From Planctomycetota bacterium (GTDB taxonomy: Bacteria > Planctomycetota > SZUA-567 > JAFGGJ01): a stretch of 64,000 nucleotides of DNA. The translations under genes and the position numbers were made by a program. Position 1 is the first letter of the stretch, and each line of letters opens with the position of its first letter. The notes under the pieces were generated by a model. That model did no database searches, had not been told where the DNA came from, and saw only the letters and a program-made list of their open reading frames with translations. The stretch covers positions 1 to 64,000 of the forward strand of contig JAFGGJ010000030.1 of assembly GCA_016930595.1 (NCBI GenBank), written 5' to 3'. Positions 50,037-58,816 of the stretch are shown here, piece by piece.

Positions 50037-51936
50037 CCTCTTCGTCCTCCGCTCCGAATTCCTTCAGCTTCGCATAAAGCGTCGTCCGGTTAATTCCCAG
50101 CAGCTCGGCCGCCTTCGACTTGTTTCCTCCGGCCGCCTCCAGGACACTCAATATATGCTGTTTCTCCAGTTCCGCCAGCGGCACGACGCGGGGCCCGGCG
50201 TTTCCGGAGGAGATCCGCAATACCCCGCGCACTTCCTCCCCGTTTATGCTGTCGCTCGGGCTCAGCACCATGAGCCGCTCGATGACGTTCTTAAGCTCCC
50301 GCACGTTGCCGGGCCAGGGGTAGTCCATGAAGAGCGTCGCCGCTTCCGCCGTGAGCTCCGGAGGGATCCTTCCCATGGTTCCCGCGAAGTACCCGAGGTA
50401 ATGTTCCACCAACTGCCGGATGTCTTCGCGCCTTTCCCTCAACGGCGGAACCAGGATCCTGATGACGTTCAGCCGGTAGAAAAGATCCTCCCGGAAACGC
50501 CCCGCCCGCACTTCTTCTTCCAGGTTCCGGTTCGTCGCCGCGACGATTCTCACGTCGACCACCGTCGTGGTCGTGCCGCCCACGCGCCGCAGTTCGCCCG
50601 TCTCTATGCTGCGTAACAGCTTGACCTGCAGCCCCGGCGGCATTTCTCCAATTTCGTCCAGGAACAGGGTTCCTCCGTCGGCCAGCTCAAAACGCCCCGG
50701 CTTGTCTTCCACCGCCCCGGTGAACGCTCCCTTCTCGTGCCCGAAAAGCTCGCTCTCCGCAAGCGATTCCGGCAGGGCTGCGCAGTTCAGTACTTCCAGC
50801 GGGCCCTCCCGCCGCCCGGATTCCAGGTGCAGCAGCCTCGCCACCAGTTCCTTCCCCACGCCGGATTCGCCGGTGACCAGCACCGGGCTGTCCGAAGGCG
50901 CCGCCTGCAGCGTTATCGCCTTTACTTCCCGCAGTTCGGCGCTGTCGCCCACCATCTCTATCTCGCCGGCCAGCATCTTTTCCAGCGACTTGACGCGCGA
51001 CGAAAGCTTCTCCTCCTTCCGCAGGGCGTACAGCGGGCCGGCCGCTATCCGTGCTACGGCCGACAGCCACTCCACGTCCTCGTCCGAGAATTCCTGCGCA
51101 CCTCCGACACGGTCCGCGTACAGCACGGCCTGGAGATCCCTGCCTACAACCAGCGGCACGGCGAGCGCCGTCGAAATCTCCAGGTCCAGCACGCTCTGCT
51201 GCTTCCGGAATTTCTCGCCCTTCCGCCGGGCCATCAGGACCGCCTTCAGGTCTTCCGCCGCGCTCTTTATTATGCTTTGGCTCAACGGTATCCTGTCCAG
51301 GTCCTCCGCCAGCGCGCCTCGTCTGCTGCCGCTCTTCCTCCACGGCCGCAGCGATTCCTTTTCCACCAGCACCGGGTACACACGGTCGGATTCCAGTACG
51401 CCCTCGGCCGCCTCCACTATGAGCTGGAACAGCGCGCCCACCGTGCGCGCCGCCCCGGTCGCGCTCGCCAGTTCGTACAGCGCCACCAGCCTGCGGTAGG
51501 ACTCTTCCCGGTCTTTGGCCTTCGGCGATACGATGGAGCGCAGGCTGTCGTCCAGCATCAGCGTCCTTACGCTGCCCGCCGCGGTCTCCTCGACCCTGGT
51601 CCCGTCGAAGTACGCTTCTTCTCGCAGCAGGAGGTTCGTCTCCCCGATGGATACCTTGTCGCCCGTCTTTGCCGGTTTCTTCCCCGATATCCTCCGGCCG
51701 TTCACGTACGTGCCGTTCGTGCTGCCCAGGTCTTCGACTTCGTATCCCGCGCCGGCCGCCCGTATGACGGCATGCCTGCGGGACGCCCGCCTGTCGCCCA
51801 GTGTTATGTCGCAGTCGCCGTCGCGGCCGATGGAGATATCCCCGGTCACGGGTACCGATTTCACCACCCGCCCGCCTTCTTTTACCCAGATGTGTCCCAA
51901 GGACCGCTCCCGCCGTCTACTTGATATCTTCCGCAT
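50029..51936 (-). CDS. FHA - GAF - sigma-54 AAA+ - Fis HTH transcriptional activator
   Basis: FHA (GDISIGRDGDCDITLGDRRASRRHAVI...LGSTNGTYVNG), Walker A VTGESGVGKELVAR, GAFTGA, TNRNLEEEVRAGRFREDLFYRLN, C-terminal Fis helix. Confidence 0.93.
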   Translation of the reverse strand: MRKISSRRRERSLGHIWVKEGGRVVKSVPVTGDISIGRDGDCDITLGDRRASRRHAVIRAAGAGYEVEDLGSTNGTYVNGRRISGKKPAKTGDKVSIGETNLLLREEAYFDGTRVEETAAGSVRTLMLDDSLRSIVSPKAKDREESYRRLVALYELASATGAARTVGALFQLIVEAAEGVLESDRVYPVLVEKESLRPWRKSGSRRGALAEDLDRIPLSQSIIKSAAEDLKAVLMARRKGEKFRKQQSVLDLEISTALAVPLVVGRDLQAVLYADRVGGAQEFSDEDVEWLSAVARIAAGPLYALRKEEKLSSRVKSLEKMLAGEIEMVGDSAELREVKAITLQAAPSDSPVLVTGESGVGKELVARLLHLESGRREGPLEVLNCAALPESLAESELFGHEKGAFTGAVEDKPGRFELADGGTLFLDEIGEMPPGLQVKLLRSIETGELRRVGGTTTTVVDVRIVAATNRNLEEEVRAGRFREDLFYRLNVIRILVPPLRERREDIRQLVEHYLGYFAGTMGRIPPELTAEAATLFMDYPWPGNVRELKNVIERLMVLSPSDSINGEEVRGVLRISSGNAGPRVVPLAELEKQHILSVLEAAGGNKSKAAELLGINRTTLYAKLKEFGAEDEEDV

Positions 51937-52612
51937 GGCCCGCCGACGGACACTGTGCCGACAGCATGCATTCGCCGCACAGGGGCCTGCGCGCCGCGCA
52001 GATCGTCCTGCCGTGCTGTATGAGCAGCCAGGACAGCTCCCCACGGGCGTCCCGGGGCGCCGCTTCGATCAGGTCCCGTTCCACTTTTTCCGGATCCTTC
52101 CGCTCGGACAGCCCCAGCCTGCGTGACAGCCTGCCCACGTGCGTATCCACCGCTATGCCGTCGTTGTCCCCCCAGACGGCGTATTTTATCACGTTCGCCG
52201 TCTTGCGTCCTATGCCGGGCAGCGTCACCAGCTTTTCCATTTCCCGTGGTACCTTGCCGCCGTGCTCCTCCATGAGCTTCCGGCAGCAGCCTGTTATGTT
52301 CCGCGCCTTGTTGCGGTAAAACCCCGTGGACTTGATAAGCCCTTCCAGTTCCCCGATGTCGCTGCCGGCGTAGTCCGCGGCGGTCTTGTAGCGCTTGAAC
52401 AGCTCCGGGGTGACAAGATTCACCTGCTTGTCCGTGCACTGTGCCGACAGGATGGTCGCCACCACCATCTGCAGGGCGTCCACGTGGTCCAGGGCGGTCC
52501 GCCTGCCGCCGGAATAGCGCCTGCGCAGTTTTTTCAGTATCGTCGCCACGCGCCGCCTCTTGGCCTGCAGGCTCTCCGGCCGCGCCGCCGCGTTCGCTTT
52601 CCGTTTGCTCAT
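51917..52612 (-). CDS. nth: Endonuclease III
   Basis: LQMVVATILSAQCTDKQVNLVTPELFKRY, LPGIGRKTANVIKY, VDTHVGRLSRRLGL, C-x6-C-x2-C-x5-C type Fe-S cluster. Confidence 0.92.
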   Translation of the reverse strand: MSKRKANAAARPESLQAKRRRVATILKKLRRRYSGGRRTALDHVDALQMVVATILSAQCTDKQVNLVTPELFKRYKTAADYAGSDIGELEGLIKSTGFYRNKARNITGCCRKLMEEHGGKVPREMEKLVTLPGIGRKTANVIKYAVWGDNDGIAVDTHVGRLSRRLGLSERKDPEKVERDLIEAAPRDARGELSWLLIQHGRTICAARRPLCGECMLSAQCPSAGHAEDIK

Positions 52613-52613
52613 C

Positions 52614-53762
52614 TCACGTTCCTTCGTGCGGGAAGAATACTCTCCGGTACTCGTCCTGCGCAAAACGGTCCGTCATGCCCGCGATATAGTCCGCCGCCAC
52701 GCGGTGCAGTCCCTCCCCGCCCTCGGCCCGCAGGCGGTGCGCCTCCGGCAGTATCTCCGGCTCGTCGACGTACGCCTGGAACAATTCCTTCAGAAATCTC
52801 TTGGATTTCCTCATCATCCGGTTGACCCGGTAGTGTTTGTACATCTTTTCGAACAGGTATTCCTCGTGGACCCGCTTTGCCTGTTCGATGTCCTCCCCTA
52901 CGGCGACCAGTCTCCGCCCCGCGGCCCTCACGTCTTCCACCGATTGCGCCCCCGCTTCCGCGAGCCGCCTTTCCGTCGTATCCACCGTCGAGCTCACCAG
53001 CAGGTCTATCAGCCCGCGCACGAACTGTTTCCGCCGCACGTCCGGGCTGTCTATGTCGCCGTACGCGACCCCTCCGCGGGCCAGTCTCTTCAGCACCCGG
53101 GCCGACAGCGGCAGGTCCAGGACCTCCGCTTCCTCGGCAAGGCCGCTGTACAGCCCGTCGTCCATGTCGTGGGCGTCGTAAGCGATCGTATCGGCAAGGT
53201 TGACCGCCTGTGCTTCCAGCACCGGACGTTCGTCGGGCGCAAAGGCTTCCAGCGCGCGGGCCGGCGCGTCGTATTTCGTTTCGTGTTTCACGAACGCCTC
53301 CCGCACTTCGTACGTCAGGTTCAGCCCGGGATGGTCCGGGTAGCGTTCCTCCAGCAGGTCCACTACCCGCAGCCCGTGCAGGTTGTGTTCGAACCCCCCG
53401 TGTCCCTTCATCAGTTCGTTCAGGGCGTCTTCGCCGGCGTGCCCGAACGGCGTATGCCCCAGGTCGTGCGACAGGGCTATCGCTTCCGCGAGGTCTTCGT
53501 TGAGACGCAGCGCGCGGGCTATCGTTCGGGCTATCTGCATCACTTCTATCGTGTGCGTCAGCCGGGTCCGGTAGTGGTCTCCCTCGTGGTTCAGGAATAC
53601 CTGCGTCTTGTACTCCATCCGCCGGAACGCAGTCGAATGCACTATCCTGTCCCGGTCCCGCTGGTAGGCGCTCCTGTAGGAATGCTCCGTTTCCGGATAC
53701 TGCCTGCCGGCCGTGGCGGCGGATTTCTGGGCATACGGCGCCAGGTGTTCTTCGCAGGTCAT
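52614..53762 (-). CDS. dGTPase-like HD-domain triphosphohydrolase
   Basis: RSAYQRDRDRIVHSTAFRRMEYKTQVF, RTRLTHTIEVMQIARTIARAL, ALSHDLGHTPFGHAGEDALN. Confidence 0.92.
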   Translation of the reverse strand: MTCEEHLAPYAQKSAATAGRQYPETEHSYRSAYQRDRDRIVHSTAFRRMEYKTQVFLNHEGDHYRTRLTHTIEVMQIARTIARALRLNEDLAEAIALSHDLGHTPFGHAGEDALNELMKGHGGFEHNLHGLRVVDLLEERYPDHPGLNLTYEVREAFVKHETKYDAPARALEAFAPDERPVLEAQAVNLADTIAYDAHDMDDGLYSGLAEEAEVLDLPLSARVLKRLARGGVAYGDIDSPDVRRKQFVRGLIDLLVSSTVDTTERRLAEAGAQSVEDVRAAGRRLVAVGEDIEQAKRVHEEYLFEKMYKHYRVNRMMRKSKRFLKELFQAYVDEPEILPEAHRLRAEGGEGLHRVAADYIAGMTDRFAQDEYRRVFFPHEGT

Positions 53763-54256
53763 TCCAGTGCTCCGGGCAGCGCGGCGAGCAGTTTGTCGTA
53801 GAGTTCTTCCAGTGCTTGGGGTATCACCTTGGTGTCGGCCACGACCGGCATGAAGTTCGTGTCCGATTCCCAGCGCGGGACTATGTGCACATGAACGTGC
53901 CCCGGCAGTCCCGCTCCCGCCACCGCGCCCACGTTCAGCCCTATGTTGAACCCGTCCGGTCGCAGCACCTCCCTCAACAGCTTTTCCGCAAGTGCCGTCA
54001 TATCCATCAAGCCTCCGCGCTCTTCCGCGGTAAGGTCCGTCAGGTCCGCGGCGTGCCGCAGCGGCGCCGCCAGGAGGTGTCCGTTGTTGTAGGGATACCT
54101 GTTCATGACGAGCAGCGCGTTCTCACCCCGGCGTACCAGGAAAATCCCATTCTTTTCCTCCGGGCCCGCTTCCGCCGCCGTGCAGAGAAAACAGTCCTCG
54201 GCCTTAGCGTTGTCCAGAATGTATTTCATGCGCCACGGTGCCCACAGGCGGTCCAT
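53759..54256 (-). CDS. HIT-domain nucleotide hydrolase/phosphorylase
   Basis: MDRLWAPWRMKYI, RYPYNNGHLLAAPLRHAADL, GLPGHVHVHIVPRWESDTNFMPV. Confidence 0.92.
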   Translation of the reverse strand: MDRLWAPWRMKYILDNAKAEDCFLCTAAEAGPEEKNGIFLVRRGENALLVMNRYPYNNGHLLAAPLRHAADLTDLTAEERGGLMDMTALAEKLLREVLRPDGFNIGLNVGAVAGAGLPGHVHVHIVPRWESDTNFMPVVADTKVIPQALEELYDKLLAALPGALE

Positions 54257-54447
54257 AACGCTCCTCCCGAATGCGCCCTCCCCCTATTTTACCCGTACGG
54301 GACGGTTTCGCACACGCAGGTTGCTCCCTCCGTTCCATGCCGCCTGAAGCCTTTCCGCTTCCGCAAAAAAGCTGTTCCTGCTGTTGGCACCTGCCTGCGT
54401 TGTGCTATGCTGATCCCGGCTTCGGATAATAGTCCCGGGAGGATGCC

Positions 54448-56481
54448 ATGCCCGATACTGCCGGAAATGTCGTTCTTGGCGATAACGATGCCCCCGTTCT
54501 CACCGATCCTGCAAAAATCGCCGCCCTGCTGGACAAGGTAGCACGGCCCACGCACGAGCCTATCCAGTTCCTCCGCCGGCGCGGCAGCGCCAGCCCTGCA
54601 GACGAAGCCCATTACGTCCGCATCCATTCCCCCGAAAGCCTCCAGGCCATGCACGACCTGGGCATCCGCCTGCCCAAGAGGTTCCATTTCTACAAGGGCT
54701 TCGGCCTTGAGCGCGAGCGCGCTGAAATCGACAAGACCGTCAAGGTCGCCGAATGGCTCCACGCCCACGGCATGAAGATCAGCGTCTACGTCGGCGGCAC
54801 CATGTTCTCCGATTCCTTCTTCCTGGAAGTCCCCGAAGCCGTCAACTGGATGCGCCGCGACCAGTACGGCCAGCCCGTCACCTACTCCGGCTTCCAGCTA
54901 TGGCGCTACTTCCCCTGTCTCAACAATCCCGACTATCTCGACTACACGAGGCGCGTCCTCGACGTCGCCGTCGATGAAGTACGCGCCGACGAGATTTTCT
55001 TCGACAACCAGATCCTCCGTCACGAACCGCGCTCCTGCCGCTGTGAACACTGCGTCAGGCACTTCCGCGACTACATCCGCCGCACCTACTCGCTCGACGA
55101 ACTCGAACGCCGCTACGGCTACCGCGAAGTCGGCCTTGTCAACCCGCCGGTATGGTCGCAGGCCTGCAAGCCCGAGATCTACAACGAAATCCCCCATCCC
55201 GACGTCCAGGACTGGATCGCCCACCGCACCCGCACCGTCCTTGACTTCTACCGCGCCATGGCCGACCACGTCCACGCCAAGAACCCCGCCGTCGTCGTCG
55301 GTCTCAATATCAAGGGCGTTCACGCCCATAACAGGGCGCTCGACAACGGCGTCGATCACAACCTCCTCGGCTCCGAGGGCAAGCTGCAATTCTCCTGCCT
55401 CGATTCCGGCCAGGCCCACTGCCGCATGCTCGGCAAGGCCCGCGTCTCCGAATGGCGTACTTTCAAAGCCGCCAACTCCGTCCGCATCCACTTTACGGCC
55501 GGCGAAGGCTCTGATCTCGGGATTTCCGAATTCCAGGTCTTCACGTACCGTCCCTTCTATGACGGTTACGGCTGGGCCGGGTCCATGGACGGCGCGGGCA
55601 ATTTCTCCCCCCTCGCACAGTTCTTCCGCATGCACCAGCACCTCTTCCGCGGCCGCCGCCACGTCTATGAAATCGGCGTCCTCCGCTCCTCGGCTTCCAT
55701 GAATTTCTCGAACCGAATCGCCCACGAAAACGTTTATCCCGTCGAAGAAACCCTCTTCAACGCCAAGCTCCCCCTCGGCCTCGTTTTCGATTCCAACATG
55801 TACGAACTCGACGGCTACAAGGTCATCGTCGCCGCGGAACAGCGCGGCCTCTCCAATGAATGGATCGCCGCTCTCCTCAAGTTTGTTGAAAACGGCGGAG
55901 GTGTCGTTTTCACGGGCGGCACCGGCATGTACGACGGCTGGTACCGGCCCCGTACCGGCGGCACCCCCGCTCACGGCCTCGAACCGTTCTTCGGCGAAGT
56001 TCCCGGCGCCTCCGCCCGCAGGAAACTGGGCCGCGGCCGCGTTGCCTACATCCCCGCCCTTGACCTCCCCTATACCATGGACCGCGGCGACTGGCCCGAC
56101 CTCCCGCTCGGCAAAATCCTTCCCCTCGACGACGAAAAACCTCTCCTCGACGCCGTCAAGTGGGTCTGTCCCGCTCCCTTCACCGTTTCCGCTGCCGGCC
56201 CGGCCCCGGTCGCCATGGAAGTCGTCGAAGGCGACAGGCCCGGCGCCCTCTCCATACACTTCGTAAACTATGACCCGAAGAAGAAAGGCCGCCTGAACGT
56301 AAAGCTCGTCCTCCCTGCCTCCGGCCGTAAACCCTCCGCCAGGCTGCTTCTTCCCGCCAAGGCCAGGGCGCGCTCGTACGCTCCGCCGCCGCCCAAGACG
56401 CTCGCGCTGAAAGTTTCGGGCAAGGTCGCTTCGTTCTCGCTGCCCGTCCCGGAGGTCTACGCCTGCGTCACGGTGGAATGA
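54448..56481 (+). CDS. Putative glycosidase-like TIM barrel with C-terminal GATase-like (beta-galactosidase trimerisation-like) domain
   Basis: EIFFDNQILRHEPRSCRCEHCVRHFRDYI; QRGLSNEWIAALLKFVENGGGVVFTGGTGMYD. Confidence 0.6.
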   Translation: MPDTAGNVVLGDNDAPVLTDPAKIAALLDKVARPTHEPIQFLRRRGSASPADEAHYVRIHSPESLQAMHDLGIRLPKRFHFYKGFGLERERAEIDKTVKVAEWLHAHGMKISVYVGGTMFSDSFFLEVPEAVNWMRRDQYGQPVTYSGFQLWRYFPCLNNPDYLDYTRRVLDVAVDEVRADEIFFDNQILRHEPRSCRCEHCVRHFRDYIRRTYSLDELERRYGYREVGLVNPPVWSQACKPEIYNEIPHPDVQDWIAHRTRTVLDFYRAMADHVHAKNPAVVVGLNIKGVHAHNRALDNGVDHNLLGSEGKLQFSCLDSGQAHCRMLGKARVSEWRTFKAANSVRIHFTAGEGSDLGISEFQVFTYRPFYDGYGWAGSMDGAGNFSPLAQFFRMHQHLFRGRRHVYEIGVLRSSASMNFSNRIAHENVYPVEETLFNAKLPLGLVFDSNMYELDGYKVIVAAEQRGLSNEWIAALLKFVENGGGVVFTGGTGMYDGWYRPRTGGTPAHGLEPFFGEVPGASARRKLGRGRVAYIPALDLPYTMDRGDWPDLPLGKILPLDDEKPLLDAVKWVCPAPFTVSAAGPAPVAMEVVEGDRPGALSIHFVNYDPKKKGRLNVKLVLPASGRKPSARLLLPAKARARSYAPPPPKTLALKVSGKVASFSLPVPEVYACVTVE

Positions 56482-56532
56482 CCCTGCCCGTCGCGGCGCC
56501 GGGCGTGGTATAATCCGGCTGAAGGATCACGC

Positions 56533-57354
56533 ATGCCGGCCGATGTCCCCTACATGCCTGCTGACCTCTACCTGGCGCTTCGCGACAACAGGCTGCGCAG
56601 AATCCGCCGCCTCGTCTCCACCGACCCCGCCCTCCTTGAATCGCGCAGCGCGCACGCCGGCCTTACCCCCCTCCTCTGGGCCGCCCATTACGGCCATCTC
56701 GAACTCGCCCGATGGCTGATTTCCCGTGGTGCCGACACCTCGGCGGTCGGGAACGACCCCGGCCCCGAAGGCCCGCGCTGGCAGGATGCCGGCCACCCCA
56801 CGAAACACCGCCTTAATTTCATGCCCGACCTGAACGCTCTATCCCTTGCCCGCCTCCGCTCCCACCTCCCGCTCTACCGAGAACTCCTCGATATCGCCGC
56901 CGACCGGGACCTCTACGTCGCCATGCTTGCTGCTTCAGTCTGCGACGACCTCGACTGGCTCACCGAACTCCTGGAAAACGGCGCCCCCGTCGAACCGCCG
57001 GACGCTCTTCCCGGCGGCGATGACCGCACCCCCCTCGTCGCCGCCGTCCTCAACGGCAACTATGATTCAACCGGTCTGCTTATCCGTTTCGGCGCCGACG
57101 TGCACCGCAGGTTCACCTACATCTACCACATTGAGACCGACTCCTGGTCCGCGCAGCACTACTCCTGGCCGCTCGTCATGTTCGCCGCCGCCGAAGAGCA
57201 CCACGACGTTCTTGAACTCCTCCTCGCGAACGGTGCCGACGTGAACGCCACGGAATCACTGGGCCACACCGCGCTCGACCTCGCCCGGAGGTTTAACCTT
57301 CCGGACACCGTCGAATTCCTCCTGCGGCACGGCGGCCGTGAATCGGGCAAGTAG
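56533..57354 (+). CDS. Ankyrin-repeat protein
   Basis: LTPLLWAAHYGHLELARWLISRGADT; HHDVLELLLANGADVNATESLGHTALDLARRF. Confidence 0.85.
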   Translation: MPADVPYMPADLYLALRDNRLRRIRRLVSTDPALLESRSAHAGLTPLLWAAHYGHLELARWLISRGADTSAVGNDPGPEGPRWQDAGHPTKHRLNFMPDLNALSLARLRSHLPLYRELLDIAADRDLYVAMLAASVCDDLDWLTELLENGAPVEPPDALPGGDDRTPLVAAVLNGNYDSTGLLIRFGADVHRRFTYIYHIETDSWSAQHYSWPLVMFAAAEEHHDVLELLLANGADVNATESLGHTALDLARRFNLPDTVEFLLRHGGRESGK

Positions 57355-57388
57355 CGCCGCTCCTCCCCCGCTTGCCGCCGGACGCTCC

Positions 57389-57970
57389 TCAATACCCCGC
57401 GATCACCCACCCCGACGCCGGGTCCTGGCAGTCGGGCAGGTAGTCGAACGGCTTCATCCCGGCGGCGTCCTTTTCGTACACCGTTCCGTCCGCGCCGATG
57501 ACGAAAGCCTTCCTGCCCGTCTTCCCGTAGACCGCAGGATAGGCCAGCAGGCCGCAGTCGCCCACGTAGCCGGGCGAACCGGTCTCGTTGATGCCGAAAT
57601 CCACGTTCTCCCCGTCCTTCACGTAGCCTTTCAGGTCGTGGAACAGGTACCCGTACTTCGCCACCGGCGCCGCCCCCTGCGCACCGTCGTCGTCCGCATT
57701 GGCCAGTTGCGCATCTATGAGCTGCAGCGGGGCGCCGCCGGCCTTGCCGTAGCAGAGCTCGTCCAGGTCGGCCGCGTATTCCAGGACGTTGTCCTGGTCG
57801 TGGTCGTTCCTGTGGAATATCGACTGTGCCGTCAGGTACACCTTCAGGCTCGCAATCGCCGCAGTCTCATTAGCGTTCATGCGGGCGGCCCCCATCCCCG
57901 CACAGGATATCACCAGGCACATCGTCACCGCCGCCGCCGTCGTTGCGGCGCCGTATGTCAAAGTCTTCAT
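57389..57970 (-). CDS. Lipoprotein, DUF2950-like (tandem paralogue 2)
   Basis: VISCAG lipobox; GYLFHDLKGYVKDGENVDFG, LLAYPAVYGKTGRKAFVIGADGTVYEKD. Confidence 0.55.
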   Translation of the reverse strand: MKTLTYGAATTAAAVTMCLVISCAGMGAARMNANETAAIASLKVYLTAQSIFHRNDHDQDNVLEYAADLDELCYGKAGGAPLQLIDAQLANADDDGAQGAAPVAKYGYLFHDLKGYVKDGENVDFGINETGSPGYVGDCGLLAYPAVYGKTGRKAFVIGADGTVYEKDAAGMKPFDYLPDCQDPASGWVIAGY

Positions 57971-58038
57971 CTTCAGCCTCCCTTGTCCGCCCTGTGGGCG
58001 TGCTGTCCGTTCTCCAGGAACGGTTATTGATCTCAGGA

Positions 58039-58620
58039 TCACTGCTCCGACATCACCCACCCCGACGCCGGGTCCTGGCAGTCGGGCAGGTAGTCGAACG
58101 GCTTCACCCCCTCGGCGCTCTTCTCGTAGATCGTCCCCTCTATCCCGATAACGAACACTTTGCTCCCGGTCTTCCCGGGGATCTCCGGGTAGGCCAGCAG
58201 CCCGCACTCCACGATGTACCCCTTCGTCCCGTCGTCGCTCACCTCGAAATCCTCGTTCTTCCCGTCGCGGACGGCCCCCTTCAGATCGTGGAACAGGTAC
58301 CCGTTCTTCGCCGCCGGCGCCGCCCCCTGCCCGCCGTCGTCGTCGGCATTGGCCATGCTGAGGTCTATCAGCTTGATGGGAACGCCGTTCTGCTGAGTGT
58401 GATAGAGCTCCTTCATGTCAGCGGCGAACTCCCGCATCCCGTCTTCGTCCTGATCCATCCTCCGGAACGTGTTTTGCGCCGACAGGTAAATCTTCAGGCA
58501 GACCTTGGCCGAAGCCTCGTTCGCGCTTATCTTCGCCGTCCTCAGGTTGGTGCACGACGCCGCAGCCAGCACCGCCGCCGCGACCGTTGCCGATACCGCC
58601 ACGCCCGTGATTTTTTTCAT
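58039..58620 (-). CDS. Lipoprotein, DUF2950-like (tandem paralogue 1)
   Basis: AAASC lipobox; same length (193 aa) and domain layout as the neighbour. Confidence 0.55.
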   Translation of the reverse strand: MKKITGVAVSATVAAAVLAAASCTNLRTAKISANEASAKVCLKIYLSAQNTFRRMDQDEDGMREFAADMKELYHTQQNGVPIKLIDLSMANADDDGGQGAAPAAKNGYLFHDLKGAVRDGKNEDFEVSDDGTKGYIVECGLLAYPEIPGKTGSKVFVIGIEGTIYEKSAEGVKPFDYLPDCQDPASGWVMSEQ

Positions 58621-58816
58621 TTTCCGCCTCCGCTCCGTCCTTGGCCTTTTCCCTCTCTTCCACCGGGCCGTTCCGGCTCCGCCCATACTAGCGCCCGCGA
58701 CCGCCCGCGCAAGTGCCGTGCTCTCCGCCGCAGGACTTCAGACGGGGTGAAAGAAAGGGGCCGCCCGGAACCCCGCCCCGGGCGGCCCGCCTCCTGAATG
58801 CGCCGGCCGGATTGCC

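Noticed and set aside
54383-54400. TTGGCACCTGCCTGCG as a sigma-54 promoter
   Set aside because: The GG-N10-GC spacing fails (CG instead of GC at -12).
54898-56259. 453-aa - strand ORF inside the glycosidase-like gene
   Set aside because: Val/Gly/Glu-rich shadow; the sense ORF has coherent domains.
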